Part shown: positions 53,294 to 62,743 of the stretch, piece by piece | Layout of the letters: every line of letters starts with the position of its first letter | How positions within the stretch are numbered: the stretch's first letter is position 1 | Origin: Bacillota bacterium | GTDB taxonomy: Bacteria > Bacillota > Sulfobacillia > RBS10-35 > JAJYVN01 | Length of the DNA stretch: 64,000 nt | NCBI GenBank assembly: GCA_021803205.1 | Contig: JAJZMB010000170.1 | Coordinates: forward strand, 1-64,000 | Direction of reading: 5' to 3' | Position numbers and translations under genes: made by a program | The notes under the pieces: generated by a model | Told to the model about the DNA's origin: nothing | Databases searched by the model: none | Seen by the model: the letters and a program-made list of their open reading frames with translations, nothing else

Positions 53294-56020
53294 GTGCCTC
53301 GGCATTTGAAGCGACGCCCCGAAAGAGGCTCGACGAACCGGAAACCCGCCCGCCCCGCCCGCGCGCGGCGGCTGCACTGGGGCCGGCTGATACTGGCGGC
53401 GGCCGGCCTGGTGGCTGTGCTGGGCGCCGGCGTCGTGACGGACCTGATCGTGCGTGCCGTGGCCACCCTGCCCAGAATCTCCGACCCCGCCCACACGCTC
53501 GGGCAGACCTCCGTCCTCTATGACGCCGCAGGGCAGGCCGTCGCCACCGTCCCCGGTCCCGTGAACCGCACTCCGCTCCCCCTGAGCAAAATCCCGCCCA
53601 TGCTCCAGCACGCCTTTATCGCCGTGGAGGACCGGTACTACTACCAAGACCACGGCATCAGCATCCGTGGCATTCTCCGGGCGGCTGTGGCCGACCTGAG
53701 GGGGGAACCGCTGCAGGGCGGCAGCACCATCACCCAGCAGCTGGCGAAGAATATCTACCTGACGCCAAGGGATACATTGACAAGGAAGATAAAGGAAGCC
53801 ATCCTCGCCCTGGAGATGAATCGGCGCTACACAAAGTCCCAGATCCTCGATATGTACCTGAATTGGATCTACCTCGGGGAACGCGCGTATGGGGTGCAGG
53901 CCGCGGCAGAGTCGTACTTCGGCAAGCCGCTCGACCAACTGACGGTCACGCAGGACGCCCTGCTGGCCGGCCTGCCGCAGGCGCCCGTCGGCTACGACCC
54001 CTACCTGCATCCCAAGGCGGCCACCGCCCGGCGGAACGTTGTCCTGCAGGTGATGGCTCAGCAACACTACATCACCGCAGCCCGGGCCCGAGCGGACCAG
54101 GCCAAGCCGCTCGAACTCGCGCCCCAGGGCAGTGGACTCGGCACAACTTACCCCTATCCCTGGTTCGTGGATGCCGTGATCACCCAACTCGAACAGCAGT
54201 ACCATTTCTCCCCGCAGGAGGTGACCTCCGGCGGGCTCCGCATCTACACCACCCTGAACCCTGCCGTCTACAATGCGGCGCAGAAGGCGGTCACCACCGA
54301 AATGAACAGGGACTTTCCCCTGGTGGTGAACGGCAAGAAGGTCAGCGACCCCATGCAGGCCGCGGTCGTGATCATGAATCAGAGTAATGGAAACGTCCTC
54401 GCCGTGATCGGCGGCCGGACCCACACCGCCATGCTCGCCTACGATCGCGCCACGCAGGCCGAACAGCAGACGGGCAGCGCGATCAAGCCACTGGTCGACT
54501 ACATCCCTGCGCTCCAGGCCGGATATACGGCCGGCACGACGGTCAACGACGTGCTCAAAGCGTACGATCTCGGACCCGGCCAGCCGCTCTACATGCCGGT
54601 CAATTACAACTACCTGTGGTATGGTCTGACCACATTCACCGAGGCGCTGCGCCGCTCGGTCAACGCGGTGGCGGTACAGGTGCTCAATCGGGTGGGCATC
54701 CTGCGCGGCATCGCCAACGCGCAGCGGATGGGACTCACCAACCTCTCCCCCACCCTGAACGATCACCTGGCACTGGCCCTGGGCGGCACAGTCGGCTGCT
54801 GCACCCCGCTGGAGATGGCCGACGCCTACGCCACGATCGCCAACGGCGGAGATCGCGTGACGCCGCGCTTCATTACCAAGGTGGTCGCACCCGACGGACA
54901 GGTGCTGCTCAACAATCCGCCACACCTGCAGGCGGTGATCAGTCCGGCGATCGCCTACGTGATGACCAAGATGCTCGAAACGGTGGACACCCCCCAGCCC
55001 AACCACGGCTGGGACGTCGTCAGCGGACCGTATGATTCCAACTGGGGTACCGGCTATGACGCCCAGGTGCAGGACAACATCCCCGGATGGCCGATGGCGG
55101 CGAAGACCGGAACCACCAATTCCAACCGCCAGGCCTGGTATCTGGCCTACACCCCGCTGTATACGGGGGCGGTGTGGGTTGGTCAGGATCAGCCACAGCC
55201 GAACCCCAACCTCTTCGGTGACACGTACGCCGGCCCGATCCTCAAAGCGGCGATGACGGTCGCCCTCCAGGGCAAGACGGTGGTGCACTTCAACCGGCCG
55301 CCGGGGGTGGTCGAGGCCCCCATCGACATCATGGCCCCCGCCTGGAGCGTGGCCAAGCCCGGCCCCCTGACTCCGCCCCAGTACATCCGCAACGAGTGGT
55401 TCGTCGCCGGCACCCAGCCGACACAGATCAGCCCCCTCTGGGTGCAGAGGCAGGTCGATTCGGCCAATCCCACCACCCTGTGGGCCCCGGGCTGCGCCGG
55501 CCAGCCCGTGACCAAGACGTTCCTCAACCTGGGCGCCGAGGGCAGTGCCACCTACGGTCCGGCATGGGCCCAGCAGCGGGCCGCGGCGCTGCACACTTCC
55601 GATTGGCAGCAATTCATCCCCATAGATACGCAACTCGAACCGCCGACGCAGTTGTGCCCGGGGGGCACGATCCAGAAACCCGGCTCCCCCGGATTGACTC
55701 CCGGCGGCGCCGCGACTTCCGGCCCCAGCAGTACCGCGCCGACCCCCTGCGTGGCCGACTGGAACATCCGCGTGGTCGCCGGTGGCACCCTGCAACCGGC
55801 GGCGATTTGCGTGCCCCTGGGACAGGAGGCGCAACTCACCTTCTCCTCGGCGGACGGGTTGGCGCATACGGTGGACATCCAGGGTTACGGGGTGACGGTG
55901 GCCATACCCTCCACAGGCAGCCCGATCACCGTGCACCTGCTCGTGAACAGGCCCTTGACAGCACTGATCGTCGACGCGGCCAGCGGGGTGACGGTCGGCC
56001 GGGTGATTCCGGGCAGCTGA
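53294..56020 (+). CDS. Class A penicillin-binding protein (PBP1A type) with cupredoxin-like C-terminal domain
   Basis: 908 residues. A basic cytosolic tail and one membrane helix; GT51 transglycosylase with AVEDRYYYQDHGISIRGI (catalytic Glu), QGGSTITQQLAKNIYL and KIKEAILALEMNRRYTKSQIL; transpeptidase with TGSAIKPLVDY (S-x-x-K), RSVNAVAV (S-x-N) and AKTGTTN. The last ~90 residues (WNIRVVAGG ... LTFSSADGLAHTVDIQGYGV ...) look like a cupredoxin fold with one His but no Cys/Met copper ligands. It polymerises and cross-links glycan. GTG 53294 follows AAGGAGAG. Confidence 0.93.
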   Translation: MPRHLKRRPERGSTNRKPARPARARRLHWGRLILAAAGLVAVLGAGVVTDLIVRAVATLPRISDPAHTLGQTSVLYDAAGQAVATVPGPVNRTPLPLSKIPPMLQHAFIAVEDRYYYQDHGISIRGILRAAVADLRGEPLQGGSTITQQLAKNIYLTPRDTLTRKIKEAILALEMNRRYTKSQILDMYLNWIYLGERAYGVQAAAESYFGKPLDQLTVTQDALLAGLPQAPVGYDPYLHPKAATARRNVVLQVMAQQHYITAARARADQAKPLELAPQGSGLGTTYPYPWFVDAVITQLEQQYHFSPQEVTSGGLRIYTTLNPAVYNAAQKAVTTEMNRDFPLVVNGKKVSDPMQAAVVIMNQSNGNVLAVIGGRTHTAMLAYDRATQAEQQTGSAIKPLVDYIPALQAGYTAGTTVNDVLKAYDLGPGQPLYMPVNYNYLWYGLTTFTEALRRSVNAVAVQVLNRVGILRGIANAQRMGLTNLSPTLNDHLALALGGTVGCCTPLEMADAYATIANGGDRVTPRFITKVVAPDGQVLLNNPPHLQAVISPAIAYVMTKMLETVDTPQPNHGWDVVSGPYDSNWGTGYDAQVQDNIPGWPMAAKTGTTNSNRQAWYLAYTPLYTGAVWVGQDQPQPNPNLFGDTYAGPILKAAMTVALQGKTVVHFNRPPGVVEAPIDIMAPAWSVAKPGPLTPPQYIRNEWFVAGTQPTQISPLWVQRQVDSANPTTLWAPGCAGQPVTKTFLNLGAEGSATYGPAWAQQRAAALHTSDWQQFIPIDTQLEPPTQLCPGGTIQKPGSPGLTPGGAATSGPSSTAPTPCVADWNIRVVAGGTLQPAAICVPLGQEAQLTFSSADGLAHTVDIQGYGVTVAIPSTGSPITVHLLVNRPLTALIVDAASGVTVGRVIPGS

Positions 56021-56055
56021 CGCGAAGGGCCCGGGGACACCCAGCGTCCTCCGGG

Positions 56056-56082
56056 CCGCGCGGCGGTAGGTCCGCCGCGCGG
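56056..56082 (+). terminator. 11-bp G/C hairpin after the class A PBP
   Basis: 56056-56066 pairs with 56072-56082 around a 5-nt loop, 36 nt after the stop. No T-run, so read-through into the next PBP gene is possible. Confidence 0.5.
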
Positions 56083-56161
56083 TGACCGCCGGCCGAAATG
56101 CCCCCGGTACGGCCCGCGGAGTCGGCGGGCTGCGATTCCGGTGCGGGAGGACGTGAGCGGG

Positions 56162-58627
56162 ATGGACACGGATCGCGAAGAAACCCTGTCCTACCTGCGC
56201 CGGCGGGCGGCAAAGGTTGGCGTGCTTCTCTGCGCGTGCTTTCTGATCCTCACGTGGCGGCTCTGGAATCTCCAGGTGAGCCGCGGCGCCTCGCTCACCG
56301 CCCAGGCGGGCGGCGAGGGGATCCGCACGCTGCCACTGCCCGCCCCGCGTGGCGAGATCCTCGACAGCAGCGGCGTGGTGCTGGCCCGCGACAGTGCGTC
56401 GTGGGAGGCGACGCTGAGCTATACGGCCAAACCGCTGCACACCGCCGAGGTGAACCGCATCGCGGACATCCTGGGCATACCGGCGGGTTCCATCGAGGCG
56501 GCGGCTCAAAAACTGCGCTCGGGCCTGCCCTTTGTGCCCGTGGTGCTGGCGGCGAACCTCACTCCCGCCCAGAGCACGATCCTGAAGCAGGACGCCTGGG
56601 AACTCCCCGGAGTGAATCTCGTCGTCCAGCCAGAGCGCATCTATCCGGGCCTGCCGAACGATCCGAACCCCGGCAACCAATTGGCGGCCAACATTCTGGG
56701 ATTCGTGCGCGCCGGCACGCAGCCGGGGACGGTCGTCGGCGCCGCCGGCATCGAGGGCAGCTACAACAGCAGAAAGATCGCCCCCGGCCTGACGATCGGC
56801 CTGGCCGGCACCGACGGACAGGAGATCGTCCAGATCAACCGGAGCTCCCAGCCGATCGGCGTCCTTGCCGTCCGGCCACCGGTTGCCGGGGACAACGTGG
56901 TGCTCACGATCAACGCCAAGGATCAGGCCGTGTTACAGCGGGCGCTGTCCGATCAGCTCGCCGCACTGCGCACCCGAACCTTCGGCAGCGACGGCGGGCC
57001 ATTCCCACAGGCCTACGGGGGGGCCGCCGTGGTCATCGACGTCCGAACCGGCCAGATCCTGGCGGATGCGTCAGAGCCGACGTTCTCCCCCGGGGCCTTC
57101 GCCACGGCGGCGCAGGCCCCGCCGGGCAGCGCCGCACAACAGGCGTTCTCGCGCCAGTACGCGGCCTGGCTGGCTGAACCGGGTCGACCCTTTGTCGATC
57201 ACTCCCTCTCCGACACCGCGCCGCCGGGGTCGACATTCAAGCCGATCACGGCCATCGCCGCCCTCCAGGGCGGTTTCATCACCCCGCTGCAGCACCTTCC
57301 CTGTCCTGCCTCGATCTCCCTCGGCAACGGCTACTTCCTGCACAACTGGATCCCGGTGTTCGACGGCTACCTCGATCTGACCCAGGCGATCGCCTTCTCC
57401 TGCGACACCTATTTCTACGCCGTCGGGGCAAAGACCGGCATCACGGCCATCGACCGCGTGGCCACTGAGTTCGGCCTCGGGCAACCGACCGGTCAGACGG
57501 ATCTGCTGGGGGAAGAGAACCCGGGCACACTCTCCTCGCCCGCCACGGCCATGCGCCTCGCCCACGCAGCCTGGACGCCCGCCTTCACCATGCAGACGGC
57601 AATCGGCCAGGGCTTCTCCGCCTTCAACAGCGTGGAGATGGCCGACTACGTCGCCGCGCTGGCCAACGGCGGCACGCTGTGGCGCCCCTACTTCGTCTCA
57701 GAGGTCACATCTGGCGCGGGCAAGGTGCTGTGGCGGCAACAGCCCAGCGTCCGCCGCCGCATTCCCCTCTCGCCGGCGATCGTCCAGGCGATCCGCACGG
57801 CCATGGCCGCAGTGACCCAGAACCACCCCTCCTGGGCCGCCTACGGCCCGGTGGACACGTTCGGTACTGCTTACTGGCCCTTTTACCAATTCACCAATGA
57901 AACGGCCCAATATCTCGGGCACGCGATCACCGTGGCGGGAAAGACCGGCACCGCGCAACTAGGCAACGGCGTCGTCCCGGATGGATGGTTTATCTCCTTC
58001 GCCCCCGCCAACAACCCTCAGATCGCCGTCGTTGTGTACACCCAGCACAGCAATGAGGGTTTCGTGGGCGGCGCCCCCGTGGTCCGGGAGTTCTACGACT
58101 ATTACTTCGGCCTGGACAGGGCCATGTGGAAGGCGGGCAAGGCCGCGCAGATCATCCCGCCGGCGGTGCAGATGTACTTCGGGCAGAACAGTCAACTGCC
58201 GCCGTGGTTTGGCCCCAGCCCCATGGCGAAGGCCGGCGGGGCAACGGGCACCAAGGCTTTGCCGGCCGGGTCGGGCACAGCCGCCGGCGGCGCGAGCCCG
58301 TCGTCCCGAGGCCGTACCAGCACCGTTGCGGCAGCGCCCGGCGGCACAGGCGGCACGCCCGGTTCGACCACGCAGGCGGCACGGTCGGCCACATCCACCA
58401 CCGGCACGGCCGCATCGTCCCGAGGCAGCGTCGGCGCCACTGCGCCGACGTCCGGTTCGACCACGCAGGCGGCACGGTCGGGCACGGCCGCCGGGGGTTC
58501 GGCCACATCGCGGCAGAGCCGTGCCAGCACCATTCCGGCGACGCCCAGTGGCGGGACGGCACCGGCAAGAGCCACACCGGTCCGGGGCGTCTCTTCCACG
58601 ACCTCGGGGGCCAAGCCCGCCGGTTGA
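56162..58627 (+). CDS. Class B penicillin-binding protein (PBP2/MrdA type) with low-complexity tail
   Basis: 821 residues. Membrane helix VGVLLCACFLILTWRLWNLQV; PAPRGEILDSSGVVLARD; transpeptidase with PPGSTFKPITA (S-x-x-K), AFSCDTYFY (S-x-D as in MrdA-type PBP2), AGKTGTAQ (K-T-G). From about residue 690 the chain is Gly/Ala/Ser/Thr-rich with two copies of GSTTQAARS, probably an extracellular spacer. It acts in elongation-type wall synthesis. ATG 56162 is preferred (GGGAGG 11 nt upstream); a GTG three codons earlier is possible. Confidence 0.92.
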   Translation: MDTDREETLSYLRRRAAKVGVLLCACFLILTWRLWNLQVSRGASLTAQAGGEGIRTLPLPAPRGEILDSSGVVLARDSASWEATLSYTAKPLHTAEVNRIADILGIPAGSIEAAAQKLRSGLPFVPVVLAANLTPAQSTILKQDAWELPGVNLVVQPERIYPGLPNDPNPGNQLAANILGFVRAGTQPGTVVGAAGIEGSYNSRKIAPGLTIGLAGTDGQEIVQINRSSQPIGVLAVRPPVAGDNVVLTINAKDQAVLQRALSDQLAALRTRTFGSDGGPFPQAYGGAAVVIDVRTGQILADASEPTFSPGAFATAAQAPPGSAAQQAFSRQYAAWLAEPGRPFVDHSLSDTAPPGSTFKPITAIAALQGGFITPLQHLPCPASISLGNGYFLHNWIPVFDGYLDLTQAIAFSCDTYFYAVGAKTGITAIDRVATEFGLGQPTGQTDLLGEENPGTLSSPATAMRLAHAAWTPAFTMQTAIGQGFSAFNSVEMADYVAALANGGTLWRPYFVSEVTSGAGKVLWRQQPSVRRRIPLSPAIVQAIRTAMAAVTQNHPSWAAYGPVDTFGTAYWPFYQFTNETAQYLGHAITVAGKTGTAQLGNGVVPDGWFISFAPANNPQIAVVVYTQHSNEGFVGGAPVVREFYDYYFGLDRAMWKAGKAAQIIPPAVQMYFGQNSQLPPWFGPSPMAKAGGATGTKALPAGSGTAAGGASPSSRGRTSTVAAAPGGTGGTPGSTTQAARSATSTTGTAASSRGSVGATAPTSGSTTQAARSGTAAGGSATSRQSRASTIPATPSGGTAPARATPVRGVSSTTSGAKPAG

Positions 58628-58741
58628 TTCGCGGGCCGCACTGGCCCCGGTCCTTGCCTCTGGCGACCTGCCCGTCCCATATGGGGCGGCGGAACGGACG
58701 CCCCGCATCGGGAGAAGGGTCTTGGGCCGTCTTCAGGCCCC

Positions 58742-60250
58742 CTACGCCCGAGAAAGGGGTATCGCGAGCGCGATCGGCCGATCTGGACCGGAGGCGGCCT
58801 CGTGCAGGGACACCAGATTGGGCACGCAGCGCCGCAGAATCTCCGCGTCGGACGCAGGCAGTACCGCGCTATCGCCCGCTCCCCAGGGCTCCAACCCCTT
58901 CCCGGTAACCAGCAGGCAGTCACCGCGCCGCAACCGCGCGGCGGCCATGGCGATCGCCTCGCCGCGATCCGCCACGAATTCGGCGCGCAGGCCACAGTCG
59001 CGAGCAGCCTGCAGCATCGGCGCGGCTGCCTCCTCCGGCAGTTCTGATCCCGGCCGGTCCGAAGTGATCACCGCGGCGTCGGCGAAAGCCGCCAGGATCG
59101 CGCCCATCAAGGGCCGCTTGCCGCGGTCTCGCTCCCCCCTGGGCCCGAGCACCGCATACAGCCGCCCCGGGGTTCCTGCCCGCACCGTGCGCAGGATCTC
59201 CTTCAGGGCGGCGGGATTGTGGGCATAGTCCACCACAGCGGTCATGCCACCCGGCGCCCGCAGGACCATCGCTCGGCCGGGAACCGACCCGGCGGCGCTC
59301 AATCCCTCGAAGATCGCCCGCGCCTGCACGCCCAGGCTCAGCGCGGTGGCGGCGGCACACAGGGCGTTGCGGAGATTGTGCATGCCGGGCAGCGGAAAGT
59401 GCAGTACGCGCTCCCGCTCGTCCGGCAGCTGAAGTCGGATGCGCCCTCCGCCCAGTTCGGCCGTCCCAGCCGGTTCCCCCTGCACCTCCCCGCCAGGGCC
59501 GAAGGTCAGGATGCGGCACCCGGCGGCGGCCGCCGCGAAAGCAGCGTACTGGGGGTCGTCGCGGGGCAGCACCGCGCTACCGGAGGTCAGTGCGGAAAAG
59601 AGTTCCTCCTTGGCGCGCCGATATTCTTGCAGATCCTGATAGTACTCCCCGTGGTCCCGGGAGAAACCGGTGAGTGCCGCCGCGGCGAAACGCAACGCGG
59701 CGACGCGCCTCTGGCTCAGCGCCTGCGCCGACACCTCCATGACCACATGCGTGCAGCCGGCGTCGCGCCACCGGCAAAGCAGGGGGTAGAGCACCTCGGG
59801 CGGGGGGGTGGTGTGGTGCGTGGCGGAGAAGTCGTCCTCGAACCGGAAACCCAGGGTACCCACCTGCCCGGCCCGGTAGCCGGCCGCCCGGAGGATCTGC
59901 GCCAGCAGATGCGCCACCGTAGTCTTGCCATTGGTACCGGTGACCCCGACCAGCACCATCCCGGCACCGGGATCGCCCCACCAGGCAGAGACAAGATGGG
60001 ACAGAGCCGCCGCGGCGTCCGGAACCACCACATCCGGCAGATCCGCCGCCACGGCGCGTTCGCCCACGGTGAGGAGCGCTCCGCGTTCGCGCGCCTCGGT
60101 CAGAAAAGCGTGACCGTCCGCGTGCCGGCCCGGTCGGGCCACGAAGACCATGCCGGGTATCAACCGGTGCGTATCCTCGGTGACCCCCAGCACATCGGCA
60201 CCTCGGTAATGCCGGGCCCGCACGGCGGCAAGCGCCTGTTCCCACTGCAC
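58742..60250 (-). CDS. murE: MurE-like UDP-MurNAc-tripeptide synthetase
   Basis: 502 residues with three Mur-ligase domains. Substrate domain with MVFVARPGRHADGHAF; ATPase with GVTGTNGKTTVAHLLAQ, the TTP motif (HHTTPPPEVL), GFSRDHGEYYQDLQEYRRAKEELF; C-terminal domain with VDYAHNPAALKEILRTV and GPRGERDRGKRPLMG. It adds the third stem residue. Two sites are unusual: the amino-acid-selecting motif, DNPR in DAP-type MurE, reads DRPG, and the VSSHAL loop reads VSAQAL. It may accept another amino acid or be a MurE paralogue. GTG 60250 after GGAGGGGAG. Convergent with the PBP genes. Confidence 0.85.
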   Translation of the reverse strand: MQWEQALAAVRARHYRGADVLGVTEDTHRLIPGMVFVARPGRHADGHAFLTEARERGALLTVGERAVAADLPDVVVPDAAAALSHLVSAWWGDPGAGMVLVGVTGTNGKTTVAHLLAQILRAAGYRAGQVGTLGFRFEDDFSATHHTTPPPEVLYPLLCRWRDAGCTHVVMEVSAQALSQRRVAALRFAAAALTGFSRDHGEYYQDLQEYRRAKEELFSALTSGSAVLPRDDPQYAAFAAAAAGCRILTFGPGGEVQGEPAGTAELGGGRIRLQLPDERERVLHFPLPGMHNLRNALCAAATALSLGVQARAIFEGLSAAGSVPGRAMVLRAPGGMTAVVDYAHNPAALKEILRTVRAGTPGRLYAVLGPRGERDRGKRPLMGAILAAFADAAVITSDRPGSELPEEAAAPMLQAARDCGLRAEFVADRGEAIAMAAARLRRGDCLLVTGKGLEPWGAGDSAVLPASDAEILRRCVPNLVSLHEAASGPDRPIALAIPLSRA

Positions 60251-60516
60251 TACGGCCGTCGCTCCCCTCTCCGGCCCCTCACGGGGGAAGATGTCGCCGC
60301 GGACATCCGTGCCCGGCACCGCCCGCACGATCGCGCAGGCGTCGGGCTCGCGCCGATCGCCACCCGGGGAACCGCCGGGCCTGGTCCACACAGGCCGAGC
60401 CCGCAGCAGGTCCGCAGCCGCCCCACCTTAGATTTCGGCACTTCGCCGCTGAAAATCTACCCCGAGGCTGTGGACAAGTCGTGAAGAGAACATAAGAGCA
60501 CGATGAGACTGCAGCC

Positions 60517-61893
60517 TCATGTGCCCGGATCCCGGCGCCGCACAGGCAGGCGGACCTCCACCGTGGTGCCCTCACCCCGCGCGCTCCGGATATCAATCAT
60601 TCCCCCGTGGACGCCCGTGATGCCTCGCGCAATCGCCAGTCCCAGGCCGCTCCCGCCGGTGCGTGCGCGCGCCTGATCCGCGCGATAGAACCTTTCGAAG
60701 ACGTGGGGCAGCGCGGCGGGGTCGATCCCGACTCCCGTGTCGTGAATCGTGAGCTGAACCCAGTTCCCCGCCGGGGCGAGCGTCAACGCGATGGTGCCGC
60801 CCGCCGGCGTATATTTGATCGCATTGTCCAGCAGGATGAAGAGCAGTTGTCGCAGACGGCCGCGATCCCCCAGGACCTCAGGCACGGGCTGGTACGCTTC
60901 GGTAATCTCCAGCCCGGGGGCCAGCGGCCGTGCATCGGCGACGACTTCCCTGCCAATGGCCGCCAGATCCACCGGCAACTGCGCCCCGGCCGGCTCCGAA
61001 TCCAGCCGCGTCACGGTCAGCAGGTCGGCCACCAGACGCGCCAGCCAACGGCTTTCACGCGCGATCACGTCGAGCGACTCTGCCAGGACGGTGGGCTCGT
61101 TCCACCCCCACCGCAGCAGGAGCGTCACATAGCCCTCGATGATCGCCACCGGCGTCCGCAACTCATGCGAGGCGTCGGCGATGAATTCTGTCTGGCGACG
61201 GCGCGCGGCCTCGATGCGGACCAGCAGATCGTTGAACGTCTCCCGCAGGCGGTGCAGTTCGTCCGCCGGTCCCTGCACCGGCAGGCGGGCTCCGAGCGAC
61301 TCCGGTCCGAGGCGCCGGACCTCGCGCGAGATCTCCTCCACCGGGCGCAGGGCGGAGCGGCTGATGAGCACGCCGCCGGCGGCACCGCACGCCACAGCGA
61401 GCAGTCCGACCACCTCGAGGACGACCCGCAGGGTGCGCAAGTAGTCGGCGAACGGCGCCCAGGCCGTCGCCACGCTCAGATAGCCACTGTTCGGCGGAAT
61501 CGGTACCGGCATCGAAACGTACACCAGGCGGCCGCCCCGCGAAGCGAAGAGGGCGGTGTCACCTGCCTTCGTGGGCCGCCAGGGAAGCGGCGGGCCGCCG
61601 GTGGAGCGGTTGAGGGTCGTCCCCGCCGCGGTGGTGAGCTGAAAGAACATGCCCGCATCGGGAGGAAAGAGATCGGCGTCGGTCAGGCCGCGGGGTTCGT
61701 GACGACCGTCGTCTGCCTCCCTGAGGCGCGCCACCACGGCCGTGACCTCGGCCTGAAGTTCACGCCAGGCGGTTTGCCGCAACGCATGCTCGACACTGAC
61801 GTACACCACGATTTCGGCCAGGAGCATGGCCACCAGCAGACAGGCCCCGAACCAGCGCGCCAGGCGCCAGGTGATACTATGGAAGAACGTCAA
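60517..61893 (-). CDS. Sensor histidine kinase (OmpR-partner type)
   Basis: 458 residues. Two membrane helices (about 15-35 and 160-180) enclose an extracytoplasmic sensor of ~125 residues; HAMP linker (RPVEEISREVRRL); HisKA with FIADASHELRTPVAIIEGY (phospho-His); HATPase with LLDNAIKYTPAGG, DTGVGIDPAALPHVFERFYR and GGSGLGLAIARGI. It phosphorylates the adjacent OmpR-type regulator, whose stop lies 10 bp upstream of its TTG start (61893); GGAGGAG precedes. The layout is like CssS/ArlS-type kinases, so envelope stress is a reasonable guess. Confidence 0.92.
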   Translation of the reverse strand: MTFFHSITWRLARWFGACLLVAMLLAEIVVYVSVEHALRQTAWRELQAEVTAVVARLREADDGRHEPRGLTDADLFPPDAGMFFQLTTAAGTTLNRSTGGPPLPWRPTKAGDTALFASRGGRLVYVSMPVPIPPNSGYLSVATAWAPFADYLRTLRVVLEVVGLLAVACGAAGGVLISRSALRPVEEISREVRRLGPESLGARLPVQGPADELHRLRETFNDLLVRIEAARRRQTEFIADASHELRTPVAIIEGYVTLLLRWGWNEPTVLAESLDVIARESRWLARLVADLLTVTRLDSEPAGAQLPVDLAAIGREVVADARPLAPGLEITEAYQPVPEVLGDRGRLRQLLFILLDNAIKYTPAGGTIALTLAPAGNWVQLTIHDTGVGIDPAALPHVFERFYRADQARARTGGSGLGLAIARGITGVHGGMIDIRSARGEGTTVEVRLPVRRRDPGT

Positions 61894-61903
61894 GCGCGCA
61901 TGC

Positions 61904-62584
61904 TCACTCCTCCTTCAACACGTAACCCACACCCCTCACCGTGTGGATCACGCGACGGCCGAAGGGCGTGTCTGCCTTGGCGCGCACGTATCCGATGTAG
62001 ACATCGACAATGTTGGATCCACCGAGGTAATCGTAACCCCAGACCTCCCGCAGGAGCGCTTCGCGCGTGAGCACGATGCCCGGATGGCTCATGAGGCAGG
62101 CCAGGAGGTCGAATTCCGTCTTGGTCAACTCGATAGGCTGTTCGGCTCGGGAAACCGTTCGCCGGGCCGGATCAAGACGCAGGTCAGCGATCACCAGAGG
62201 TCCCCGCGCCGTCTGCTCCTCCGAGCGGCGCAGGCAGGCGCGGAGCCGCGCCAGCAACTCCTCGATGGCGAAGGGCTTGACGAGGTAGTCGTCGGCACCC
62301 GCATCCAGCCCCGACACCCGGTCCGGAACGGTGTCGCGGGCCGTGAGCATGATCACGGGTACGCCGGATGCGGCCCGCAGGCGGCGACATACCTCGACAC
62401 CCGTCAGCCGCGGCAGCAGTACGTCGAGCAGAACGGCATCCCAGACCTGCGCGAGGGCAGCGCGCAATCCCCGTTCCCCGTCGCCGGCGACAACGACGCA
62501 ATAGCCCTCGTGCGTCAGTTCCAATTCCAAGAACCTGGCCAGGGCGGCGTCGTCCTCGACGATCAGGATGCGCGGCGATGTCAA
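61904..62584 (-). CDS. OmpR/PhoB-family response regulator
   Basis: 226 residues. Receiver: ILIVEDDAALARFLELEL, AVLLDVLLPRLTG with the phospho-Asp, MLTARDTVPD, DYLVKPF. Winged-helix output: LTKTEFDLLACLMSHPGIVLTREALLREVWGYDY and VYIGYVRAKADTPFGRRVIHTVRGVGYVL. It forms a two-component pair with the next gene. TTG 62584 with GGAGAGG about 11 nt upstream is preferred; an ATG 24 codons earlier lacks a ribosome site. Confidence 0.92.
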   Translation of the reverse strand: MTSPRILIVEDDAALARFLELELTHEGYCVVVAGDGERGLRAALAQVWDAVLLDVLLPRLTGVEVCRRLRAASGVPVIMLTARDTVPDRVSGLDAGADDYLVKPFAIEELLARLRACLRRSEEQTARGPLVIADLRLDPARRTVSRAEQPIELTKTEFDLLACLMSHPGIVLTREALLREVWGYDYLGGSNIVDVYIGYVRAKADTPFGRRVIHTVRGVGYVLKEE

Positions 62585-62743
62585 TCCGACCCGTTCCTCT
62601 CCCCGGGCATCTCCTTCCCCACTTGCGGGGGCGATCAGTCTCCTGCGCACAGGCATCTTTTGCACCCGTCCGGTTCCATCCGGACGGCTCGCACCCGCTC
62701 CCCACACGGAGGCATCGCAGCAACACCGCCCGCCCCGGGGCGT

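Noticed and set aside
52583..56680. Very long minus-strand open frame (about 1365 codons) opposite the PBP genes
   Set aside because: It is the antisense shadow of two clear PBP genes; its peptide is His/Arg/Gly-rich with no domain.
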